Origin: DATDCV01 sp036524155 | Lineage (GTDB): Bacteria > Verrucomicrobiota > Verrucomicrobiia > Limisphaerales > UBA8199 | NCBI GenBank assembly: GCA_036524155.1 | Contig: DATDCV010000471.1 | Span: 1-8,661, forward strand | Direction: 5' to 3' | DNA length: 8,661 bases | In this document: positions 1 through 6,024 of the stretch, piece by piece | Numbering within the stretch: position 1 is the first letter of the stretch | Layout: every line of letters begins with the position of its first letter | Notes under the pieces: generated by a model | Database searches by the model: none | Seen by the model: only the letters and a program-made list of their open reading frames with translations | Told to the model about the DNA's origin: nothing | Program-made: the position numbers and the translations under genes

Positions 1-7
1 ATCCCCT

Positions 8-3000
8 GTGAGCCGGCTGGCGAAACTCTGGAAACGCGGCTGGTGGCTTCCGCTCGTTGCGCTGCTGATCTTCGGGCTGTGGCGCGTCCGCCTGGATGTC
101 GAGATTTTCAATCTATTGCCCGATAACCTCCCGGTGGTGCACGGGCTGAGGCTGTATCAGAAGCATTTCGCCGGCACGCGCGAGTTGATCATCACGGTGC
201 GCGCGCCGAGCGCGGAGGCCGCGGAGACCGCCGCGCGGCAGCTTGCGGAGAGGCTGTCACCGCAGACGAACGCGGTGAGCAGCGTCGTGTGGCAGCCGCC
301 CTGGCTGGAGCATCCGGAACAGATGGTGGAGCTGATCGCGCACCTGTGGCTGAATCAGCCGCCCGAAGCGTTTGCTGAGCTGACGAACCGGCTCGCGCCC
401 GAGAAACTGGATGCCTTGCTGGCCGACGCTCGCGAGCGATTGGCGACGGCGCTTTCGCCGACGGACATTGGCCGGCTGAGCTACGATCCGTTTGGTTTCA
501 CGCAGTTGCCCGCCGCTGGTTTGGGCGGCAGCGCGATGTCCAACACGTCGCAGGAAGGGTTCACTTCTGCGGACGGGACGTTTCGGGTGGTGTTTGTCGA
601 GGCACGCGACGACCTGAAGGATTACCGCGCCTGCGCGGCGTGGCTGGCGGACGTTCGGGCCACCGTTGACAGTTGCCGCCAGGCAACAACCTGGCCGGAC
701 AAGGTGGCCGTGGGCTACACGGGCGCGCCGGCGTTCACGACGGAGGTGTCGACGGGTATGGAGCGGGACCTGAAAGGTTCGGTGCTGGCGACGCTGGGGT
801 TGATCCTGGTGCTGTTCTGGGGCGCGCACCGCAGTTTGCGACCGTTGTTCTGGCTGATGACAATGCTGGCGCTGGTGGTGGCGGGCACGCTGGCATCCGG
901 GGGCTTGATCTTCGGGAAACTGAATGCGGTGAGTCTCGGTTTCGCGGCCGTCTTGATGGGATTGGCGGTGGACTACGGACTGGTGCTGTACCAGGAATCG
1001 GTGGCAGCGCCGCACATGTCCGCCGGCGAGCTTCGCCGGTTGTTGGCTTCGAGCATTATCTGGTCGGCGGCAACCACCGCCGCCGCGTTTGGCCTGTTGA
1101 ATTTCGGTGGACTGCCTGGGCTGGCCCAGCTCGGTTCGCTGGTGGGTATCGGCGTTTTATTGGCGGCGTTAGTGATGTTGTTCCTCTTCCTGCCGCTGAT
1201 CCTCCGCCGGAAACCATCGCCGGCGGCGGCGCCCGAAGCCCGCGCGGAACAGGCGCACCCCGGGCGAGTCCACGCCAGGCCGGTTCCCATTTTGGGAAAT
1301 GGCGGGCTTTGCCGCGCCGTCACCGTCCTGATCGTCATTGGCGGTGCCGGGATTCTGTGGTTTGCGTGGCCCGGCGTGGACCACACGAACAGCCCGCTGC
1401 AGCCCAAACACAGCGGGGCGCAGGTGGCGCTCGACGAGATGCAGGCTGAGTTGAACCAGCGTGGCGATCCGCTCCTGGTGATAGTGTCGGGTCGGGATGA
1501 GCTGGAAGTCGCCCGCCGCCTTGATGCCTGCGAGGCGCGCTTTGCCGGCGCGGTGACTAACGGTTTGTTGCGCTCGTACCTGTTGCCCTCGACGCTGTGG
1601 CCGCACGCCGAAAGGCAGCGGCTGAACCTGGCGATGGCGATGGGCCTGGCGGCCCGCGTGGACACGATGAAGGCGGCGGCCGCACGGGCAGGTTTCACCG
1701 ACGAGGCATTGGCGTTGACAACCGATTTGCTGCGCACCTGGACGTTTCAGGCGGGAGCCACTCAAACGCTCTGGCCAACGAACCAGTCGTGTCGCTGGCT
1801 ACTGAAGCGCGCCGTGGCCTGGACCGGGCGGGACTGGCTGGCCGCGGGGGCGCTCTATCCCCCGGCCGGCAAACTAACTGCCGCTGGAATTGCCGAGCTG
1901 GACCCGGCGATTCCCGGCGTCTGGCTAACCGGTTGGGCCCAGCTTGGTGAGACGCTGTTACAGAGCGTGAAGCACCGGCTTTGGGGAGTGTTTGGCGGGA
2001 CCGTCGTCATTGTCGGCGTGTGTTTGTGGCTGACGTTCCGCCGCCGGCTGGAAGTGTTGCTCAGTTTTGCGGCGCTGGCGTTCAGCCTGCTGGGGCTGTT
2101 TGCGGTGATGGGACTGGCCGGCTGGAAGTGGAATTTGATGAATTTAATGGCGTTGCCGCTGCTGATGGGGGCAGGCGTGGATTACACCATTCATGTTCAA
2201 CTGGCGCTGCGGCGGCATGGGGGCGACGCCGCGACGATGCGCCGGATCACGGGAAAGGCGGTTTTTTTGTGCGCCGCGACAACGGTGGCCGGGTTTGGGT
2301 CCAACGCACTTTCCGGGAACGCGGGCCTGGCCAGTTTGGGGCTGGTTTGCTCGGCCGGCGTCGCCATCACCTATCTGTCCTCCGTTTACCTGCTGCCGTC
2401 CTGGTGGGTCCTTGTGGCGCCTCGACTGGAAGTCCCCGGCTCGACCTCGCCGCCCAAATCCGGGCCGCCTTCGTCGTTTTATCGAGCCGGTCTTTGGCGG
2501 GTGGGCCTGGCGTTTGTGCGGCTGCTGCCGGCGTGGGTGGTAAACGGATTCTGCGTGCTGGTGGCGGAATTTCACTTCCGCCTCCATCGGGAGCGGCGGG
2601 AGGTTGTCGTCCGGAACCTGCTGCCGGCTTGCTCGGGCGACCGGTCGGCGGCCGAGCGCACAGCCCACAGGCTATATCGGAGGTTTGCGGTGAAACTGGC
2701 CGACCTGTGGCGCGTGGAAGCGGGCGCGCCGGTGCGGAACTGGATCGTCGACCGCGCCGAGTTGGAAATCATCCGGAACGCGTCGCAGCGGGGACGTGGC
2801 CTGTTGTTCATCGTGCTGCACCTGGGCAACTGGGAACACGGCGGCTTGCTGCTGGCGGACTGGGGCATCAGGCTGACCGTCGTTACGCTGGCGGAACCGG
2901 ACGACCGCCTCACAGAAATTCGGACCGCGTCGCGAGCGCGCTGGGGCATCGAGACGCTGATAATCGGGCGCGACAGTTTCGCGCTGGTGGAAATGGTCAA

Positions 3001-3343
3001 GCGGTTGGAGTCCGGCGCCTCGCTGGCGATTGCGATTGACCGGCCGTCACAGCGCGGCGATGTGCAGGTCGATTTCTTCGGTCGACCGTTTGCCGCTCCT
3101 TCGCTAGCGGCGGACCTGGCCCGGGCGTCAGGTTGCGCGCTGGTAGGGGTGATGATCGTTCGCCACCGGGACGGATTCGAGGTGAAGGTGTTGCCTGAGT
3201 TCGCTTACGATCGCCGGGCCTTGGGCAATCGCGAAGCCCGCCGGGAGCTGACGCAGCAAATCCTGCGTGCATTTGAGCCGCAGATTCGCGACCATCTCGA
3301 TCAATGGTATCAATTTGTTCCTATCTGGCCGGAGGACCGATAG
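8..3343 (+). CDS. MMPL/RND-family exporter fused to LpxL/HtrB-type lipid acyltransferase
   Basis: Two proteins appear joined in one 1111-residue chain. Residues 1 to about 805 are an MMPL/RND-type transporter: a first membrane helix at about 13-25, a periplasmic loop opening with FNLLPDNLP, two helix bundles (about 258-400 and 660-803), and the family motif in each half (GLAVDYGL with Asp322, GAGVDYTIH with Asp725). A Pro/Ser-rich linker lies at 810-823. Residues from about 824 form an acyltransferase of the lipid A lauroyl/myristoyl type, with the HX4E catalytic motif in HLGNWE (His938, Glu943) and the family-like ending QWYQFVPIWP. The MMPL half would move a lipid across the inner membrane, and the acyltransferase would transfer an acyl chain on the cytoplasmic face; substrates are unknown. 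In aryl-polyene-like clusters these functions are usually separate genes. The start is GTG at 8, and the TGA at 9-11 may end an upstream gene with a GTGA overlap, but only 7 upstream bases are visible. The stop TAG shares one base with the next start. Confidence 0.92.
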   Translation: MSRLAKLWKRGWWLPLVALLIFGLWRVRLDVEIFNLLPDNLPVVHGLRLYQKHFAGTRELIITVRAPSAEAAETAARQLAERLSPQTNAVSSVVWQPPWLEHPEQMVELIAHLWLNQPPEAFAELTNRLAPEKLDALLADARERLATALSPTDIGRLSYDPFGFTQLPAAGLGGSAMSNTSQEGFTSADGTFRVVFVEARDDLKDYRACAAWLADVRATVDSCRQATTWPDKVAVGYTGAPAFTTEVSTGMERDLKGSVLATLGLILVLFWGAHRSLRPLFWLMTMLALVVAGTLASGGLIFGKLNAVSLGFAAVLMGLAVDYGLVLYQESVAAPHMSAGELRRLLASSIIWSAATTAAAFGLLNFGGLPGLAQLGSLVGIGVLLAALVMLFLFLPLILRRKPSPAAAPEARAEQAHPGRVHARPVPILGNGGLCRAVTVLIVIGGAGILWFAWPGVDHTNSPLQPKHSGAQVALDEMQAELNQRGDPLLVIVSGRDELEVARRLDACEARFAGAVTNGLLRSYLLPSTLWPHAERQRLNLAMAMGLAARVDTMKAAAARAGFTDEALALTTDLLRTWTFQAGATQTLWPTNQSCRWLLKRAVAWTGRDWLAAGALYPPAGKLTAAGIAELDPAIPGVWLTGWAQLGETLLQSVKHRLWGVFGGTVVIVGVCLWLTFRRRLEVLLSFAALAFSLLGLFAVMGLAGWKWNLMNLMALPLLMGAGVDYTIHVQLALRRHGGDAATMRRITGKAVFLCAATTVAGFGSNALSGNAGLASLGLVCSAGVAITYLSSVYLLPSWWVLVAPRLEVPGSTSPPKSGPPSSFYRAGLWRVGLAFVRLLPAWVVNGFCVLVAEFHFRLHRERREVVVRNLLPACSGDRSAAERTAHRLYRRFAVKLADLWRVEAGAPVRNWIVDRAELEIIRNASQRGRGLLFIVLHLGNWEHGGLLLADWGIRLTVVTLAEPDDRLTEIRTASRARWGIETLIIGRDSFALVEMVKRLESGASLAIAIDRPSQRGDVQVDFFGRPFAAPSLAADLARASGCALVGVMIVRHRDGFEVKVLPEFAYDRRALGNREARRELTQQILRAFEPQIRDHLDQWYQFVPIWPEDR
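3331..3336 (+). promoter_or_regulatory. Shine-Dalgarno GGAGGA for the LolA-like gene
   Basis: GGAGGA lies six bases before the GTG at 3343, which is close to ideal spacing. It decides the start of the LolA-like gene, because the in-frame ATG at 3304 has no such site and would overlap the exporter gene by 40 bases. Confidence 0.7.
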
Positions 3344-4086
3344 TGCGGGGTTTGAGCAATTCTTTCGCAGCCAGCGGCCGGACATTGCTGCGGACTGAAG
3401 TCCGCGCGCCGGGGCTGGCGTGTTCACGGTGGTTCGTGCTGCTCGGATGCCTGGCAACGATCTCGGCCCCCGCGTCTGAAACCGACGCACTGATCGACCG
3501 CTGGTGCGCGGCGCAGACGAACATTCAGACGTGGTCGGCGGACCTCACCCAAACCCGCTCGCTCAAGGCGCTGAAGCAGCCGCTGGTGGCCACCGGCAAA
3601 ATCTGGACGGTGCCTCCCGACAAATTCCGCCTGGAACTCGGCCAGCCTCCTCAGACCATCGTGTTGCGCCTCCCGGACGAGCTGGAGCTTATCTACCCGC
3701 GGCTGAAGCGAGCGGAGAAATATCAGCTCCACACTGCTCAAACCGGTCCATGGAAAGACGCGCTGGCGCTGCTGGATGCCAGCTTTCCGCGGAACCGTGG
3801 CGAGCTGGAATCGGGCTTCCAGGTCGTGTCGGCGACCCAAACCAACGCGGCGCTGGAATTGGTAATGCAGCCCCGGAGCGCGGCTGCCCGGAAATATATG
3901 ACCGAAGTCCGCGTCGTGGTTAACAGCAACGATTTTGGCCCCGTGGCGACGGAGTTGCGGTTCAGCGACGGGTCCTGGATGCGGACCGACTTCACGAACG
4001 CGGTTCTGAACGCGCCGTTGCCCGAAGGCGTTTTCGAGGCGAAGCTGGGTCCGGATGTCAAGGTGGTTGAACCCTTGCGTCAGTGA
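3343..4086 (+). CDS. LolA-like outer-membrane lipoprotein carrier family protein
   Basis: This is a 247-residue protein of the LolA fold, a periplasmic half-barrel that carries lipids or lipoproteins between the membranes. The call rests on the pattern from residue about 55 (WSADLTQTRS, then ATGKIWTVPPDKFRLEL), typical of the LolA N-terminal strands, and on a domain of about 200 residues ending in EGVFEAKLG. A short hydrophobic stretch at 30-41 and APA before Ser45 suggest a signal peptide cut near residue 44. The Cys at 36 in LLGC resembles a lipobox but sits inside the hydrophobic core, so I favour an ordinary secreted protein. The start is GTG at 3343, overlapping the exporter stop (TAGTG) and preceded by GGAGGA. 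The n-region is unusually long, about 29 residues, because a palindromic repeat occupies residues 13-24. LolA proteins beside MMPL exporters are a standard pair in aryl-polyene-type clusters and probably help deliver the exported lipid to the outer membrane. The cluster role is inferred. Confidence 0.85.
   Translation: MRGLSNSFAASGRTLLRTEVRAPGLACSRWFVLLGCLATISAPASETDALIDRWCAAQTNIQTWSADLTQTRSLKALKQPLVATGKIWTVPPDKFRLELGQPPQTIVLRLPDELELIYPRLKRAEKYQLHTAQTGPWKDALALLDASFPRNRGELESGFQVVSATQTNAALELVMQPRSAAARKYMTEVRVVVNSNDFGPVATELRFSDGSWMRTDFTNAVLNAPLPEGVFEAKLGPDVKVVEPLRQ
3380..3413 (+). repeat. Palindromic repeat, copy 1, inside the LolA-like reading frame
   Basis: This 34-base unit is built on the perfect inverted repeat GCGGACT-GA-AGTCCGC at 3390-3405. 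It matches the reverse complement of 5752-5785 at 32 of 34 positions by hand count, and 5828-5861 nearly as well. It is read in frame as TLLRTEVRAPG within the n-region of the LolA signal peptide. Confidence 0.8.
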
Positions 4087-4091
4087 TCGTC

Positions 4092-4556
4092 ATGTCCGAC
4101 TCACTGCAAGAGGCGCTCAAAAAGCTGCCGCACGGGCCCGAGTTCCGGTTCCTGGATCGGTTGCTGAGCCTGGTGCCGGGACAGGAGGGAACGGGGGAGT
4201 ACCTGGTCCGGGGCGATGAATTTTTTTTCCGGGGGCATTTTGCGGGCGATCCGCTGGTCCCGGGTGTGGTGCTGGTCGAAGCCGCGGCGCAACTGGCGGG
4301 GGTAGTGGCACAAAACGATCCGGTCATTCCGCCGCTGCTGGGGTTGAAGCTGACGGCGCTTCGGGGGGTTAAGATTTTGGGGACGGCGCGGCCAGGGGAG
4401 GCGGTGCGTCTGGAGGCGCGGATCACCGGGCGGCTGGGCGGCCTGGTGCTGGCTCAAGCGCGGGCGTTCGTGGAGGATCGAATGGTGCTTGAGGCCGAGC
4501 TTACGCTCGGCGGAACGATGCCGGCGAGCGAGCTGGCGCGGGCAACCGAACCTTAA
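4092..4556 (+). CDS. FabZ-like 3-hydroxyacyl-ACP dehydratase (hotdog fold)
   Basis: This is a 154-residue single hotdog-domain protein. It would remove water from 3-hydroxyacyl-ACP to give the trans-2-enoyl chain during fatty-acid-like chain building. The FabZ signature is clear: GHFAGDPLVPGVVLVEAAAQ carries the catalytic His (residue 49) and the acidic partner Glu (residue 63). The length fits FabZ (about 140-160 residues). The start is uncertain. GTG at 4083 would overlap the LolA stop (GTGA) and add three residues; ATG at 4092 lies six bases after that stop. Neither has a good ribosome-binding site, so I chose the ATG. Its place directly after exporter and LolA genes suggests a dehydratase dedicated to a polyene-type pathway rather than the housekeeping FabZ, which normally sits with lpxD/lpxA. 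A run of eight T at 4221-4228 encodes FFF just before the active site. Confidence 0.88.
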   Translation: MSDSLQEALKKLPHGPEFRFLDRLLSLVPGQEGTGEYLVRGDEFFFRGHFAGDPLVPGVVLVEAAAQLAGVVAQNDPVIPPLLGLKLTALRGVKILGTARPGEAVRLEARITGRLGGLVLAQARAFVEDRMVLEAELTLGGTMPASELARATEP

Positions 4557-4600
4557 AGCTGTTGCGCGGTCTTGACGTACGAGTAGTTTCTGGGGCGAGC

Positions 4601-5335
4601 ATGAGTTCGACCGCCGAACAGTGTCGCCGTCCTTTCGTCTTCGAACGGGACACCTTCACTTTTGCGAACGAGTTGATCTGGGAATACCGTTTCGAGCCGG
4701 TTACCGGGAGGATGTCCACGTGCCGCAGTAATCCGCCGGCCACTTATTCGCATCGCTGTTTTGTCATGGTCCGATCCGCGCGGCAATTCTTTTACCATGC
4801 GCGGTTTGACCCGGCGCTGCCGGTGGCCGAGCCGTCCGCCTACGAGCGGCTCATCCGGGAAGTGGTCGCGCGGAGTCCACGCCGGCGGAGCGAAGAGAGC
4901 GCACGGATCACGGTTCCGGGGTATGAAGGCCTGCGCGCGTTCAGCCAGGCCCGTGAGCCGCTGCTTAAGGCCGGGATCGGCCAGCCCTGGCATTCCTACT
5001 TCGTGCGCAGCCATTGGCGGATGGTGGCGCCGACCCGGCGGTGGCACCAGGAGAAGATGGCGGAACAATTGAAGGATTCGTTCGCTGTGCGGATCGCGCC
5101 GATCGTGCACCTCTACCGGTTCCCCCGCATTACGATCAACCATGGGATTGTCCTGTTTGACTGGAGGGAGACCGGCCAGGGGCTCGAGTTTGACGCCTAC
5201 GATCCGAATATTCCGGGCCATCCGGTGAAGCTCGAGTACCGGCGGGCGGAGCGTTCGTTTTTCTTCGAGCGAACGAAGTACTGGTATGGCGGGCCGCTGA
5301 ACGTGATCGAGATGTATATCGGCGGACTTTATTGA
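4601..5335 (+). CDS. Conserved-looking protein of unknown function, possibly papain-like fold
   Basis: I do not recognise a named family. The protein has 244 residues, no signal peptide and no membrane helix, and is rich in Arg, Phe, Tyr and Trp, so it is probably cytoplasmic. I chose ATG 4601 because GGGGCGAG lies just upstream; an in-frame TTG at 4562 would add 13 residues. Visible landmarks are SHRCFVMVRSARQFFYHARF (Cys53 leading a helix), SYFVRSHWRMV (131-142), TINHGIVLFD (His181 in a likely strand) and EFDAYDPNIPGHP (Asp201, Asn203). A Cys at the head of a helix, then a strand His, then a YDPN strand is the order seen in papain-like cysteine proteases and C39-type domains. This is inference only. 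It begins 44 bases after the dehydratase stop on the same strand, so it is probably co-transcribed with the lipid genes. It could be a chain-release or tailoring enzyme, or unrelated to the lipid. The reading frame is long and has typical codon bias, so I trust it as a gene. Confidence 0.75.
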   Translation: MSSTAEQCRRPFVFERDTFTFANELIWEYRFEPVTGRMSTCRSNPPATYSHRCFVMVRSARQFFYHARFDPALPVAEPSAYERLIREVVARSPRRRSEESARITVPGYEGLRAFSQAREPLLKAGIGQPWHSYFVRSHWRMVAPTRRWHQEKMAEQLKDSFAVRIAPIVHLYRFPRITINHGIVLFDWRETGQGLEFDAYDPNIPGHPVKLEYRRAERSFFFERTKYWYGGPLNVIEMYIGGLY

Positions 5336-5347
5336 CGCGCGGCTAAG

Positions 5348-5716
5348 TCACCCGGCGGTTTTGCGCGGCTGCCAAAAGGCGGCGCCAAAGAAGAGCATGC
5401 CGCAGAGATTGATGCCGGCGATGTAGCCGATTTTGTAAATGCGCCCGGTATTGGTCGCGGCGTAAATCGGGACATCGTTCCCCATGACCAGCGCGGGGAG
5501 CGCGATCGGCATGAGTGCGCCGTGCAGGACACCCAGGCGAAAACCCGGCACTCGGTTGGCGCCATAAAACTTGGGGGCGGCCCAGTCGTAAGCAGCGCCG
5601 AGCGCCAGTCCCAGCACGACCAGGACCACGATTTTGACCGCGAGGCGCTTCAAGCGGGAGCGCCGGGTCGGGGCCGTTGTAGGATCGGAGGGCACGGTTG
5701 CCATGTGCTCCAGCAT
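5348..5716 (-). CDS. Small integral membrane protein of unknown function
   Basis: This 122-residue protein has three likely membrane segments: about 27-46 (KIVVLVVLGLALGAAYDW), 62-79 (GVLHGALMPIALPALVMG) and 95-114 (KIGYIAGINLCGMLFFGAAF). The N-terminus is cytoplasmic-looking and basic (TRRSRLKR before helix 1). I do not recognise the family. Another start, ATG at 5704, is preceded by GGAG, though close to it, and would give MATVPSD as the N-terminus. The gene points toward the lipid genes, and the stop codons of the two genes are only 12 bases apart with no clear terminator between them. It may be unrelated to the biosynthetic set. The hydrophobic pattern and sense codon bias support a real gene, but there is no functional clue. 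Confidence 0.7.
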   Translation of the reverse strand: MLEHMATVPSDPTTAPTRRSRLKRLAVKIVVLVVLGLALGAAYDWAAPKFYGANRVPGFRLGVLHGALMPIALPALVMGNDVPIYAATNTGRIYKIGYIAGINLCGMLFFGAAFWQPRKTAG

Positions 5717-5751
5717 GTTGTGACCGCGCCGCGCCCGACAAGCAGATAATC

Positions 5752-5785
5752 GCCGGCGCGCGGACTTCAGTCCGCAGCAACGTCC
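5752..5785 (-). repeat. Palindromic repeat, copy 2 (inverted relative to copies 1 and 3)
   Basis: This unit carries GCGGACTTCAGTCCGC at its core and reads, on the - strand, as the same 34-base unit found at 3380-3413 (32 of 34 identical) and 5828-5861 (32 of 34). It lies in the spacer upstream of the small membrane protein gene. Confidence 0.8.
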
Positions 5786-5827
5786 GTTGGCGGGGAGGCA
5801 TCAGCATCCCGGACGCGATGGTCGGGC

Positions 5828-5861
5828 GGGCGTTTCTGCGGACTGAAGTCCGCGCGCCGGC
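5828..5861 (+). repeat. Palindromic repeat, copy 3, pairing with copy 2
   Basis: This is the same 34-base unit in + orientation. Copies 2 and 3 face each other across 42 bases, so one strand could form a stem of about 34 base pairs with two mismatches. The arrangement is like the paired REP elements (BIMEs) of other bacteria. It may protect transcript ends or block read-through between the divergent genes, but that is inferred. Confidence 0.8.
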
Positions 5862-5918
5862 CACGCCGCAGCGGCCGAGTTCCACAAATAACCGGGTATG
5901 CTCCCGGGCGTTTCCCCG

Positions 5919-5947
5919 TTGAAATCTCATTCCCGGCCGTCTAGTCT
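5919..5947 (+). promoter_or_regulatory. Candidate sigma70-type promoter for the radical SAM gene
   Basis: TTGAAA at 5919-5924 and TAGTCT at 5942-5947 are separated by 17 bases, matching five and four of six consensus bases. It lies in the only sizeable spacer upstream of the radical SAM gene and predicts a leader of about 70 bases. Promoters outside well-studied phyla are hard to call, so this is tentative. Confidence 0.35.
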
Positions 5948-5979
5948 GGTTGCTGAAGCATGGGATACGGTCCGGCAGC

Positions 5980-6009
5980 AACACGAGTCAGTTTGGTGAT
6001 GGTCGTGTT
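5980..6009 (+). promoter_or_regulatory. Small hairpin in the predicted leader
   Basis: AACACGA at 5980-5986 and TCGTGTT at 6003-6009 form a perfect 7-base inverted repeat around a 16-base loop, 15 bases before the radical SAM start. It could be a weak leader hairpin or an operator half-site pair. A match of this size can arise by chance. Confidence 0.25.
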
Positions 6010-6024
6010 CATCCGCGCAGCGGG

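Larger units (their letters stand above)
5717..6024. other. Divergent intergenic spacer with inverted repeat pair
   Basis: This 308-base stretch separates the leftward membrane-protein gene from the rightward radical SAM gene. It holds the inverted repeat pair at 5752-5861, a candidate rightward promoter at 5919-5947 and a small inverted repeat at 5980-6009. I see no believable gene; the reading frames that cross it are created by the repeats. Confidence 0.7.

Noticed and set aside
257..1015. 252-residue - strand open frame opposite the exporter
   Set aside because: Composition (Arg, Gln, His rich) is typical of antisense frames in G/C-rich genes, and no motif is visible.
1981..3039. 352-residue + strand open frame inside the exporter/acyltransferase gene
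   Set aside because: It is a shadow of the real frame: rich in Gly, Arg and Ala, with no domain pattern, whereas the overlapping frame has clear MMPL and acyltransferase motifs.
3304..3342. Upstream ATG start for the LolA-like gene
   Set aside because: The GTG at 3343 has an ideally spaced GGAGGA and the TAGTG overlap; the extra 13 residues would overlap the exporter end and add nothing like a signal peptide.
4553..5221. 222-residue - strand open frame opposite the unknown protein
   Set aside because: The + strand frame has balanced composition, a purine-rich site before its start and strand/helix patterns; the antisense frame is Arg/Pro/His rich.
5336..5347. Bidirectional terminator between convergent genes
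   Set aside because: Only 12 bases separate the stops and no stem-loop with a T run is visible there.
5752..5861. CRISPR array
   Set aside because: Only two units in opposite orientation with one spacer, and a third copy within a gene; arrays have direct repeats with regular spacers.
5698..5922. 74-residue + strand open frame across the repeat pair
   Set aside because: Made almost wholly of translated palindromic repeats, with no ribosome-binding site and no family resemblance.
5343..5984. 213-residue - strand open frame over the spacer and membrane-protein gene
   Set aside because: Its N-terminal part is translated repeat (RTSVRRNARP, LRTEVRAP) and the rest is out of frame with the three-helix membrane protein, which is the better reading.
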